This document shows positions 51,594 through 60,429 of a stretch of 64,000 bases of DNA, piece after piece. Both the position numbers and the translations under genes were made by a program. The first letter of the stretch is position 1, and each line of letters opens with the position of its first letter. This DNA comes from Gemmatimonadota bacterium (GTDB lineage Bacteria; Gemmatimonadota; Gemmatimonadetes; Gemmatimonadales; Gemmatimonadaceae): the NCBI GenBank assembly GCA_003155795.1, contig PMEM01000071.1, positions 1 to 64,000 of the forward strand. The letters run 5' to 3'. The notes below the pieces were generated by a model, which saw nothing but the letters and a program-made list of their open reading frames with translations, did not search any database and had not been told where the DNA came from.

Positions 51594-53594
51594 TTATATG
51601 CCAGCGCGGAGCTTGCCGAGGAAGCTGTCCACCGCACCACCCAATCGAACCGCCTCTGCGTTGAGTGCAGCTGCCGCTCCATTTAGCGTCTCCGCGGTGT
51701 GACCCGACTCGCCAGCGGCGACTGTTACGCCTGCAATGTTGAGAGTGACATCTGCAGTACCGCGTGCCGCCTCGGTGACGTTCCGGGAGATCTCACCAGT
51801 GGCCGCATTCTGTTCCTCCACGGCGGCCGCGATGGTGCCGGAGATCTGATTGATAGTGCCGATCACGGACGATATCTCACCAATGTCGTGGACCGCGTGC
51901 GTCGCATCTTCCTGAACGCTGGCAATCTTACGTTCGATTTCCTCCGTCGCGCGCGCCGTTTGCCTCGCCAACTCCTTGACTTCGTTTGCGACGACAGCGA
52001 AACCCTTACCGGCTTCTCCAGCCCGCGCAGCTTCGATCGTAGCGTTCAACGCGAGAAGATTGGTCTGTTGTGCAATGGAGGTTATGACCTTGATGACCTG
52101 ACCAATTTCCTTGCTGCTCTGACCAAGTTGAACCATGGTGCTGCTGGCACTCGACGCCTGATTCACAGCATGTTGCGCCACCGTTGACGCCTCCTGCACC
52201 AGGCCTGCTATCTCACGTACGCTTACAGATAGTTCTTCCGCCGAACTGGCAACTGTCTGCACGTTACGCGTCGCCTGCTCCGACGACGCAGCCACGGCCT
52301 GCGCCTGACATGCGGTCTCCTCGGCCGATGCGGCCATGCCTTGTGCGCTCGTCTCGACTTCCGCCGCCGACACAGTCAGCATCTGCACCACGCGCTTCAC
52401 GTCGCGTTCGAATTCATTCGCAAGTCCAACCTGCTCTGCGGCGCTGCTTACCATTCGAGAGACATCCCTCAACATCGTCAATCGATGCTCCGAGGGGCGC
52501 AATTCTTCGGCTGCAAAAAACTCCATCACACCGATCACGCGGCCCCTCGCCATGACGGGGAAGGCAATTCCACTACGAATGTTGGCTCGCTTTGCCATAG
52601 GCGAACGTACGGCATCACCCTGTTCTGCCATGTTGCCACCGAAGACCAGATCGTGACTCGCCCAGGCGCGACCAGCGAGACCGTCGCCCTGTTCAAATGC
52701 GCAATCGTGCGTGGCACGCCTGAAATCCTCGTCGACAATTCCCGACTCTACGCAGTAGCGAAGCGTGTTCGCCTTGTCGTCGAGAACCCAGTAGGTCGCG
52801 TACGACCATTTCATCGAACTGCGAACCAGGTCCAGCGTCACTTTGGCTATCTCGTCGACACAGTTACGTCCGGCATTGGCTCGGAGTACGGTGACGAGCA
52901 CTTCCATATCTTCTTCCGCTTCGAGGCGAGTCGTGCGCTCACGCATCCGTTCCAGTGCGGAAGACACCAACTCAGCAACGCGGCGCAATACGTCGATGCG
53001 CTCATCGGACAGAGCCAATGGCTCCATTACAAAGAAATCGAGCGCGCCAACGACTTCACCGCCCACACTTAGCGGAAGGGCGATAGCAGCTGTGCAACCG
53101 GCGGCCTGCGCCACTTCTCCACGGCGGTCCTGCAGATACTGCAGATCATCCACAATGAAAACGTCGCGGTAGCGCCACGCCTTGCCGACCAGCCCGTCTG
53201 CTTCTGCGTAGGATGCGCTGACGGTTACGCGATGAAATTCGTTATTTACCGCACCCGATTCGAGATTGAACTGGAGATATTCACTCTGACTGTCAACCGT
53301 CCAGTGAGAGCCGTACGGCCACGCGAAGCCGGCGCGAACAGCTTCGAGCGCGCCTCGCGCCGCCTCGCTCTCGTTCCCCGCACGTGCGGTGGCACCAGCC
53401 ACGTGCATGATTACGCGAGCGTGCGTTTGCGCTTCGAGGACTTTGGTTTCGAGCTCGTCTACTTCCTTTCGCTCGCGCAATGCTCCAGAGCGTCTGTCGG
53501 TCTTACGTCGGTCCGGCTTGGTGGCGCCATTGCCGTTCTTCGCTGGCGCCGCGGACGGTACAGTAAGTTCGTCAAGGTCGATTCGGGTCGTCAT
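51594..53594 (-). CDS. Soluble methyl-accepting chemotaxis protein with two GAF domains
   Basis: 666 residues and no membrane segment. Two GAF domains (about residues 55-215 and 225-390) share repeats such as GLVGKAWRYRDVFIVDDLQY and GLAGRAWASHDLVFGG. The signalling domain contains the receptor hairpin (AQQTNLLALNATIEAARAGE, then AGKGFAVVANEVKELA). It is probably a cytoplasmic sensor of small molecules or redox state. It is the only receptor gene in the window. Confidence 0.94.
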   Translation of the reverse strand: MTTRIDLDELTVPSAAPAKNGNGATKPDRRKTDRRSGALRERKEVDELETKVLEAQTHARVIMHVAGATARAGNESEAARGALEAVRAGFAWPYGSHWTVDSQSEYLQFNLESGAVNNEFHRVTVSASYAEADGLVGKAWRYRDVFIVDDLQYLQDRRGEVAQAAGCTAAIALPLSVGGEVVGALDFFVMEPLALSDERIDVLRRVAELVSSALERMRERTTRLEAEEDMEVLVTVLRANAGRNCVDEIAKVTLDLVRSSMKWSYATYWVLDDKANTLRYCVESGIVDEDFRRATHDCAFEQGDGLAGRAWASHDLVFGGNMAEQGDAVRSPMAKRANIRSGIAFPVMARGRVIGVMEFFAAEELRPSEHRLTMLRDVSRMVSSAAEQVGLANEFERDVKRVVQMLTVSAAEVETSAQGMAASAEETACQAQAVAASSEQATRNVQTVASSAEELSVSVREIAGLVQEASTVAQHAVNQASSASSTMVQLGQSSKEIGQVIKVITSIAQQTNLLALNATIEAARAGEAGKGFAVVANEVKELARQTARATEEIERKIASVQEDATHAVHDIGEISSVIGTINQISGTIAAAVEEQNAATGEISRNVTEAARGTADVTLNIAGVTVAAGESGHTAETLNGAAAALNAEAVRLGGAVDSFLGKLRAGI

Positions 53595-53609
53595 ACTACG
53601 TATCTCGGT

Positions 53610-54059
53610 TTATGGGCGAGTGCTTGATTCATCCAGAAGGCGGGCTACAGCAATGAGAGCGAGCAACCCGTTATCCAATCGCACGACGCCGGTGCAGATC
53701 CGCGCCCACAGACCGTCGAGGCTCGCCGGGAGGCGCTCGAGAGTGTGGGGTGGAACGGCCACGACATCGCCAACTTCGTCAACGACGAGGGCAAACAATT
53801 CGCCCCCATCGCACACAACAACATCCATTAAAGACTCGGACGCATTCGCCGAAATCTCCATTCGGTCATGCATGTCGATTGCCGTCACGACCTGACCGCG
53901 GAGATTCAGAAGACCGGCTACACAGGACCTCGCAAGCGGAACACGCGCTGTCTGTTGATGGCTGATGACTTCCTGGACAGCGATGACCGGTAGGCCGAAC
54001 CATTGCTTGCCCACACGGAACGTCACGACCTCATCCGTACCTTCTGCCATTGCGATCAT
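53610..54059 (-). CDS. cheW: Chemotaxis coupling protein CheW
   Basis: 149 residues, CheW fold: VVTFRVGKQWFGLPVIAVQE, LARSCVAGLLNLRGQVVTAI, and VDEVGDVVAVPPHTLE. Links receptor and CheA. Overlaps the cheA stop by 4 bp (ATGA). Confidence 0.93.
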   Translation of the reverse strand: MIAMAEGTDEVVTFRVGKQWFGLPVIAVQEVISHQQTARVPLARSCVAGLLNLRGQVVTAIDMHDRMEISANASESLMDVVVCDGGELFALVVDEVGDVVAVPPHTLERLPASLDGLWARICTGVVRLDNGLLALIAVARLLDESSTRP

Positions 54060-56158
54060 GAGACCATCCCGCCTCGCGCGCGATTCATATAGTACGAAAC
54101 GTCCAGTACTTCAGTCGCCGCGCCGGCGATGATTGCCGTACCCAGGATACCTGGCCGTGCCGCAACGAGTTCGAGATTCAGTACTTCATCTACAATATCG
54201 CGGATGTCGTTAACCGCTATCCCGAATGAGCTGCTTCCATCGTTGAACACGATGACCGAATTCGTACGGCCAGACGTGAACGTCACCGAAGGACCCGCGG
54301 CCACGAGTGGCAACAGCGATCCACGATACTGCACTACGAGATTCCCACCCGCAGTCTCAATTCTATCGGCCGGAATTTCCTCGAGCCGAGCGACGAGCGA
54401 GAGTGGTACGGCCTGTACGGCATCATGTCCGATCCCGAACAGCAGCAGACTGTCTGGCTTCGCAGCCGGGACCGCAGGCGTTTCAACGGCAGCCGGCGAG
54501 AGAGTGGATGTGTCGGTGCCCGAGCGAATCGCAAGCGCGGCCGGATCTATGATCATTACCACGCGACCATCTCCGAGGATCGTGCATCCGGCGTAGCAGC
54601 GCACCGACCGCGCAAGTCGGCCGATCGGCTTGACTACGATCTCCTGGCTGTCGATGACTTCATCGACGATGATTCCAAAGCGTGCGCCACCTGCCTGACA
54701 GACGACGAGAGTATGGACCTCGTCAGCTCCCCGTTCCGCAAGTCTCAGTGCATCTGCAAGATTGACCACAGGAACCAGATCATCGCGAAGTCTGAACAGT
54801 CGGACGTTCCGTAGAGTGTCGATGCCGGACATCTCATCAGGCCCAAGGCGGATGAGTTCCAGAACACTTGCCTGCGGGAAGGCAAACAGCTCACCGGCTG
54901 CCTTGACGATGAGGGACGATATGATCGCCAGAGTCAGCGGCAGCTGGATGCGCACCGTGCACCCATGGCCAGGGACAGATGCAATATCCACCGCGCCGCC
55001 AACATGCTCTATGTTGCTGCGAACAACATCCATTCCAACACCGCGTCCGCTGATGTGCGTGACCTCGACCGCCGTCGAGAAACCAGGTTCGAAGACCAGG
55101 CGCAGCGCCCGACAGTCGCTCATCGTCTCGGCCAGTTCCCGGCTCACTATCCCGCGTTCTATCGCTATGCGACGAACTTCTGCGACGTCAATGCCCTTGC
55201 CGTCGTCTCGTATCTCAACGATCACGTGACCGCCTTCGTGATACGCGTTCAGTAAGATTTTTCCCGTTGCAGGCTTTCCAAGGGCACGCCGAACAGCGAC
55301 GGATTCAATTCCGTGATCGGCCGAATTGCGGACCATGTGGGTGAGCGGATCCTGAAGAGCCTGCACGAGCTGACGGTCCATCTCGGTGGCAGCACCCTTC
55401 ATGTCGAGCTCTATCTTCTTCCCCGTTTCTCGAGCGATGTCCCGCACAATACGTGGCAGCTTGCCCCAGGCGGAGCCTACAGGCTGCATTCGCGTTTTCA
55501 TGATGGCGCTCTGCAACTCCGCGGTGATTCGATTCAACTGCTGTACTGGCGTAGCGAGCGCAGAGTCATCTTCTCTCGATACCATCTCGAGGAACTGATT
55601 GCGATTCAGCACTAGCTCCCCGGCGAGATTCATGAGCGAATCCAGCAGTGTAATATTGACACGGAGCGACGAATGGATCGGTGATGGCTGTTCCGGTTGC
55701 GATGACGATGGCCGTGCGGCAAGATCAACAGCGGTTGCTCGCTGGGTGGTGCCATCGACCGCCGTGGCTTTTTGCCCTTCGATCGGCGTTAGCCACTGCT
55801 CCAACAGTGCGACAAGGAGGGAATCATCTCCAGCTGGTTCTGCGCGATGCGATTCGAGTTCGGACAGAATGAATTTGATCAGGTCGACCGCGCGCAGTAT
55901 GTCAGAGATTACTTCGGGCTCGGCCTTCAGGACGCCGCTCCGGAGTTGATCCAGCACCGACTCAGCCGTGTGGGAGACGTTTTCAAGGCGTGCGAGTCCT
56001 AGAAAACCGCAGGTCCCCTTGATAGTGTGGATCGCGCGAAAGATCGAATTCAGGAGCGACGTGTTGGACGGATCGCGCTCCAGCTCGACCAGGTTATGGT
56101 CGAGCTGGGAGAGGTTTTCAGCGCTCTCAGCGAGAAAATCTTTAAGAAGATCGTCCAA
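54056..56158 (-). CDS. cheA: Chemotaxis histidine kinase CheA with tandem CheW domains
   Basis: 700 residues, TTG start. An HPt domain with phospho-acceptor H44 (IFRAIHTIKGTCGFLGL) is followed after only about 55 residues by the dimerisation domain, so the CheY-binding P2 domain is missing. The kinase domain (LQDPLTHMVRNSADHGIE, VEIRDDGKGIDVAEVR, SGRGVGMDVVRSNIEHVGG) is complete. A CheW-like P5 domain follows and, after an Ala/Pro linker at about residue 540, a second CheW-like domain (SLLLFGIGHDAVQAVPLSLV) ends the protein. No receiver domain is attached. Confidence 0.93.
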   Translation of the reverse strand: MDDLLKDFLAESAENLSQLDHNLVELERDPSNTSLLNSIFRAIHTIKGTCGFLGLARLENVSHTAESVLDQLRSGVLKAEPEVISDILRAVDLIKFILSELESHRAEPAGDDSLLVALLEQWLTPIEGQKATAVDGTTQRATAVDLAARPSSSQPEQPSPIHSSLRVNITLLDSLMNLAGELVLNRNQFLEMVSREDDSALATPVQQLNRITAELQSAIMKTRMQPVGSAWGKLPRIVRDIARETGKKIELDMKGAATEMDRQLVQALQDPLTHMVRNSADHGIESVAVRRALGKPATGKILLNAYHEGGHVIVEIRDDGKGIDVAEVRRIAIERGIVSRELAETMSDCRALRLVFEPGFSTAVEVTHISGRGVGMDVVRSNIEHVGGAVDIASVPGHGCTVRIQLPLTLAIISSLIVKAAGELFAFPQASVLELIRLGPDEMSGIDTLRNVRLFRLRDDLVPVVNLADALRLAERGADEVHTLVVCQAGGARFGIIVDEVIDSQEIVVKPIGRLARSVRCYAGCTILGDGRVVMIIDPAALAIRSGTDTSTLSPAAVETPAVPAAKPDSLLLFGIGHDAVQAVPLSLVARLEEIPADRIETAGGNLVVQYRGSLLPLVAAGPSVTFTSGRTNSVIVFNDGSSSFGIAVNDIRDIVDEVLNLELVAARPGILGTAIIAGAATEVLDVSYYMNRARGGMVS

Positions 56159-56219
56159 ACCAGCGTCTCCGAATCGGGAAGCAAGCGATGTCTTCCTTGT
56201 GAACTCGCTTACCCATCAA

Positions 56220-56246
56220 TAGTCGGCTCCGTACTGTGAAACTTGA
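56220..56246 (-). promoter_or_regulatory. Candidate sigma-28 promoter for the cheA operon
   Basis: On the reverse strand: TCAAGTTT (56246-56239, 7 of 8 to consensus), an 11-base spacer, then GCCGACTA (56227-56220, 6 of 8). It lies about 62 bases before the cheA start. Confidence 0.6.
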
Positions 56247-56319
56247 CGTCCACCGTAAGGCAGCCAACCGCCGGCAGCCTTTCCACGAAAGTGACCCCCT
56301 TCGCGGCTCGGCCGAAGGC

Positions 56320-56347
56320 TAAAGTTTGCTCTGACCGCACCCGATAT
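56320..56347 (+). promoter_or_regulatory. Candidate sigma-28 promoter for the HDOD gene
   Basis: TAAAGTTT at 56320-56327 (8 of 8), a 12-base spacer, then CCCGATAT at 56340-56347 (6 of 8 to GCCGATAA; 7 of 8 to the sigma-D form GCCGATAT). It lies 43 bases before the HDOD start. Confidence 0.7.
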
Positions 56348-56390
56348 TCGACCAAGTGTTCCTCACTCGCGCTTTTGCCGCCCCGTCTCA

Positions 56391-57281
56391 ATGATTGAAA
56401 GACTCACTGAGCAACTCTCGACACGCATCGACGAGATCACCGCGTCGCTCACTCCCAAGGAGCGAACGAGCGATACCGTACGGTTCCTACAGGGTGTCAA
56501 GGAAAGGCCGGCCGGCAACATCAAGCAGGCGCCACAGGCCGCCCAGCGCGCGCTAGCGAAGACAAAGAATCCAGAAATTGGAATGGCTGAACTGGTGCGT
56601 GTCGTGGAAGAAGACCCGACGCTTGGACAGGCGCTGCTCCGATACGCCAATTCCGCGTACTATAACACCGGTTCGAGCGTTGTGTCTCTGCGGCACGCGG
56701 CACAGCGTGTTGGTGCTTCCGGGGTTCATAACGTCGTACTCAGCGTGATGCTGGAAGGGATGCTATGCAAACCCGGCGGCGAATATCAGAAGATGGTTAT
56801 TCAGGTACGAGATCATCTGGTGCGGACAGCGCCCATTGCGCGCGCGATCGGTCGGAGTTTCGGACTGGTCCCGGATGAATGCTTTTCGCTTGCACTTCTT
56901 CACGATGCTGGCAAGCTGATCATCTTTGACGTCATTGGAACTCTGCGGCATGAGACGCGACGAGATGTTGATGTTCCCAGAAGCGTGGTGTCACGAGTCC
57001 TGCGCGATGTTCACGAACCGCTCGGCGGTGCCGCGGTGCTGAACTGGGGACTTGGAGAGACGGTTGCAACATCGATAGCAGCACATCACCGGAAACCAAT
57101 TCCTTCCGTGGATGACCGCATGAGCGAGGTTCTGTTCGTCGCTGAGCGTGCAGAGCACGCGCTCTCGGGCGTGATTCCCCGAGACGTCGCAGCGTGGTGG
57201 GAAGAAGGCGCCATATATGGCGACCCGGCTCGCGTGGAAGAGTTGATTTCAGCGTACACGCAGCGCGAACTGGCTGCCTGA
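56391..57281 (+). CDS. HDOD-domain protein
   Basis: 296 residues with the HDOD pattern: AELVRVVEEDPTLGQALLRY, ANSAYYNTGSSVVSLRHAAQ, then LALLHDAGKLIIFDVIG. HDOD proteins are catalytically silent HD-fold scaffolds in signalling pathways. It is divergent from cheA and has its own sigma-28-like promoter, which ties it to the flagellar regulon. Partner and output unknown. Confidence 0.88.
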   Translation: MIERLTEQLSTRIDEITASLTPKERTSDTVRFLQGVKERPAGNIKQAPQAAQRALAKTKNPEIGMAELVRVVEEDPTLGQALLRYANSAYYNTGSSVVSLRHAAQRVGASGVHNVVLSVMLEGMLCKPGGEYQKMVIQVRDHLVRTAPIARAIGRSFGLVPDECFSLALLHDAGKLIIFDVIGTLRHETRRDVDVPRSVVSRVLRDVHEPLGGAAVLNWGLGETVATSIAAHHRKPIPSVDDRMSEVLFVAERAEHALSGVIPRDVAAWWEEGAIYGDPARVEELISAYTQRELAA

Positions 57282-57302
57282 GCAGCTTTCAGCAAAAACG
57301 AA

Positions 57303-58550
57303 TCAGCCGGCAGACGATTGGTCGCTGAAGTATCCGCCGTCGTACGCCTGAACGAAGTCCCGGTATTGCCGCAGAGTATTGTCGGCGGCGCGTCGAGCAA
57401 GCTCCAGGATCGGTTCGCGCCACGCAGACTCGCGTCCGAAGGCGGATAGTTGCTCTGTTGGGGCGGAACTCAGCCAACCACCACCGCGCAGGTGCATCCA
57501 GGCGGCCACGGATGCCATGAGTACTATCGCCTCAGCGATTTTTTTGGGTTGCTTTTCCCAATCGTGGAGTCGGACGCGGTCGTCATCGGGCTGAAGCTCG
57601 CGTACGCAGTAACTCCGGCCGTCCCATTCTGAAGAAAAGAGAAACGCAGGAGCTACGATCGCCGAGTGACGTTGCACGGCCACGATTCGCTCCGCCTCGC
57701 TGCCCCAGGTCGCCTGTACCTGCGGACGCAGGACAGCAATCGCCGACGGATGAGCCAGTTTGATATCGAGTAGCACATTGCGATCAGGGGAGCCGCGCCC
57801 CTCAACCAGAGCAATGTATCGCGGAAGCGCGAGGCTTCCGATCCCCGCCACTCGAAGTGCAACATCGACTATGCGAAAGTAGTCCACGTCGCGCGCAGCT
57901 TCGGCGATGCCAGTGATCATCAGCTCGACGCCAGCACGTTCCTCTGCTGTCGCAGCTAGAAGATGTTGACCATCGATGGCAAGTCGACGACGCTTGTTCT
58001 TCTTGGTCGAGTACCTCCCGAGCAACTCGGAGCGCGATCGTCCCGCAACCTGCGCGAACAACCGCTTAACTGTGCCCTTAGCGCTTTCCCGCTCGATCCA
58101 CGACGGCTTGCCGAGCCCGAGTTCGGTGGCATATGCGACGAGTGACCGCTGAACCAGGCCTTCAGTGCCGTCGGATGCCACTCCCCACTCCTCCGCACCG
58201 ACGCGAATGCTCGCCAGAAACCGGACCAAATCCAGGGTGAGCGGGCCGCGGGCTGCCTGGTCGAAATCGGTCACGTCGAAGTACGTGAGACGATTATCGC
58301 CTTTATAGGTTCCAAAGTTTTCGACGTGCATGTCGCCACACAACCACGTGGGCGGCGCCTCAGAAATTGTCGCTTCGGCTGGGAGAGATAAATAGAAAAG
58401 TTGGCACGCACCCCGCATATAAGAGAACGGGCTGCGCCGCATCGCGGCATATTTCGTGGCCAGCATTGCGGGATCCAGGCCGCGATGCACCGCTGTCAGA
58501 TAGGCAAGGCTGTCGGGCGCTGATTCGTTGATCGGGTCACTGGCAGTCAT
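57303..58550 (-). CDS. DUF2252 family protein
   Basis: 415 residues. The core (TWLCGDMHVENFGTYKGDNR, FDVTDFDQAARGPLTLDLVR) resembles a kinase-like fold, with GDxHxxN and D-F/D-D motifs recalling aminoglycoside phosphotransferases. No substrate is established. Convergent with the HDOD gene, divergent from the Nramp-like gene. Confidence 0.88.
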   Translation of the reverse strand: MTASDPINESAPDSLAYLTAVHRGLDPAMLATKYAAMRRSPFSYMRGACQLFYLSLPAEATISEAPPTWLCGDMHVENFGTYKGDNRLTYFDVTDFDQAARGPLTLDLVRFLASIRVGAEEWGVASDGTEGLVQRSLVAYATELGLGKPSWIERESAKGTVKRLFAQVAGRSRSELLGRYSTKKNKRRRLAIDGQHLLAATAEERAGVELMITGIAEAARDVDYFRIVDVALRVAGIGSLALPRYIALVEGRGSPDRNVLLDIKLAHPSAIAVLRPQVQATWGSEAERIVAVQRHSAIVAPAFLFSSEWDGRSYCVRELQPDDDRVRLHDWEKQPKKIAEAIVLMASVAAWMHLRGGGWLSSAPTEQLSAFGRESAWREPILELARRAADNTLRQYRDFVQAYDGGYFSDQSSAG

Positions 58551-58616
58551 TTATATAATCGTACCGGCAGGCGAGCAATGCGGGAAGGTTTGTCGATGTA
58601 ACGGGTTTTCCAAACT

Positions 58617-59984
58617 ATGAAGCCGCACATGCGGACGGATAACGAAGCCATGGAGAAACAGGTCGAGCGAGTCGGCACCGTTCCCACCACAAACCCTCCA
58701 AACGCTACGGTACGAAATGCCGGCGCGTCCGCGTTCCTGCGCAAGCTCGGACCCGGCCTGATAACGGGGGCTGCCGACGACGACCCCTCCGGGATTGCTA
58801 CATACTCGCAAGCAGGGGCGGCGTTTGGCTACGGATTGCTCTGGACGGCGCTGATCGGCCTCCCACTGATGATCGCGGTCCAGTTGATGTGCGCGCGGGT
58901 AGGCGTCGTGGCGAAATCGGGGCTCGCGAGCACGCTGCGCACGCACTATTCGCGAACGGTGTTGTGGTTCGCTTGTGTTTTGCTGGTTATCGCCAACACA
59001 CTCAACATAGCGGCGGATCTTGATGGCATGGCAGCGTCAGCACAGCTGCTGACGGGCATTCCGCGCGGAATACTGGTTCCGGTATTTGCGGCTTTGATTC
59101 TTGCGTTATTGATACTTGCGTCGTACGAAGCGATGGCACGGGTACTCAAGTGGTTCGCCCTCGCCCTTTTCGCATACATCGGCGCCGGCCTGCTGGCGCA
59201 CCCCAGTATCATCGGCGTCCTCAAGGGCACTTTTATTCCGTCGATACAGTGGGACAAGGCGTACCTGCTGACTTTCGTCGCCATACTTGGAACGACCATA
59301 TCGCCCTATCTGTTCTTCTGGCAGGCATCCCAGGTTGCAGAACAGGAGGAGCATATCCTCGCGCGATTTCCGATGCGTCGCAGAAGAGGTCAGATGCGCC
59401 GGACAGGGCGCGAGTTGCACGACGCTGCGCTCGACACTGAGTCGGGAATGCTCGTGTCGCAGGTGATCATGTTCTTTATTGTATTGACGGCCGGCGCCAC
59501 GCTGCACAAGGCCGGGATAACTGATGTGCAAACGGCGGATCAGGCAGCAAGGGCGCTACGCCCGCTCGCGGGTCCACTTGCATACTGGCTTTTCGCGCTC
59601 GGCCTCATCGGTACCGGTATGCTGGGGGTGCCTGTACTCGCCGGCTCCGCCGCCTACGCGATCGCCGAGGCAGGGGCATTCAAGGGAGGTATGGACGAAA
59701 AACCTGACGCAGCGGTCGTGTTCTATGGAGTAATGGCAACGGCCATGGTGGTGGGAACGATACTGGCACTCACCAGCGCGAACTCGATGAAAATGCTGCT
59801 CTGGTCTGCAGTAGTGAATGGTGTTCTGGCGCCGCCACTGATCGTGATCATTCTCTTCGTATGTAACAACGAAAAGATCATGGGCAAGTACAAGAACGGG
59901 CGGCTATTGAATGTGCTTGGTTGGAGCGCTGCCGGATTAATGGGTTTTGCGGCGATCGCGATGATTGTTTCGTTCTTTATCTGA
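58617..59984 (+). CDS. Nramp-related divalent metal transporter
   Basis: 455 residues with about eleven membrane segments. The first helix carries D56-P57-S58-G59 (in GAADDDPSGIATYSQAG) in place of the Nramp DPGN motif. Helix 6 has TTISPYLFFWQASQ in place of MPH. The metal-binding Asn and Met of classical Nramps are thus replaced by Gly and Ser, as in the NRMT branch, which carries Mg2+/Mn2+. The exact substrate cannot be told from sequence. Confidence 0.85.
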   Translation: MKPHMRTDNEAMEKQVERVGTVPTTNPPNATVRNAGASAFLRKLGPGLITGAADDDPSGIATYSQAGAAFGYGLLWTALIGLPLMIAVQLMCARVGVVAKSGLASTLRTHYSRTVLWFACVLLVIANTLNIAADLDGMAASAQLLTGIPRGILVPVFAALILALLILASYEAMARVLKWFALALFAYIGAGLLAHPSIIGVLKGTFIPSIQWDKAYLLTFVAILGTTISPYLFFWQASQVAEQEEHILARFPMRRRRGQMRRTGRELHDAALDTESGMLVSQVIMFFIVLTAGATLHKAGITDVQTADQAARALRPLAGPLAYWLFALGLIGTGMLGVPVLAGSAAYAIAEAGAFKGGMDEKPDAAVVFYGVMATAMVVGTILALTSANSMKMLLWSAVVNGVLAPPLIVIILFVCNNEKIMGKYKNGRLLNVLGWSAAGLMGFAAIAMIVSFFI

Positions 59985-59989
59985 GCATG

Positions 59990-60022
59990 GAAAAAGCCCG
60001 GTGCCAGACACGGCACCGGGCT
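59990..60022 (-). terminator. Rho-independent terminator for the GlsB/YeaQ-like gene
   Basis: A perfect 11-bp stem (AGCCCGGTGCC at 59995-60005 with GGCACCGGGCT at 60012-60022, 6-base loop). On the reverse strand it is followed by a T-run (A-tract 59991-59995 on the plus strand), 15 bases after the stop. Confidence 0.85.
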
Positions 60023-60037
60023 GCAGCAACAATCCGT

Positions 60038-60295
60038 CTAGAGCGCTGTGCGGTTTCCCGTGATCAGGCGAACGATCCAGACCAGGATGATTGCGCCGAT
60101 AATCGCGACGATGATGGACCAGATCAGGCCGCCGCCACCAAAGCCGAGCGTGCCCATGAGCCAGCCACCAATCACACCACCGATGATTCCAAGAACTATG
60201 TCCATGAGCGGACCGTAGCCCGACCCCTTCATAATTCGCCCAGTCGCCCAACCGGCGATGAGGCCAACGATGATCCACCAGATCAAACCCGACAT
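60038..60295 (-). CDS. GlsB/YeaQ/YmgE-family membrane protein
   Basis: 85 residues, three membrane segments separated by Gly-rich turns (WIIVGLIAGWATGRIMKGSG, MDIVLGIIGGVIGGWLMGTL). Often annotated transglycosylase-associated; induced by stress in several bacteria, with no proven activity. Own terminator follows. Confidence 0.9.
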   Translation of the reverse strand: MSGLIWWIIVGLIAGWATGRIMKGSGYGPLMDIVLGIIGGVIGGWLMGTLGFGGGGLIWSIIVAIIGAIILVWIVRLITGNRTAL

Positions 60296-60429
60296 ATCGC
60301 ATATCTCCGTTCACACCGTGGCCGGGACCGCACCTCCAAACCGCGACCAGTCCCGTTACGAGGCATCAAGGCAAAAGGCGCGCCGTCGTGCGCAGCAGAT
60401 CAGCAAGGTTTGGTGCCATACCGGCGCAG

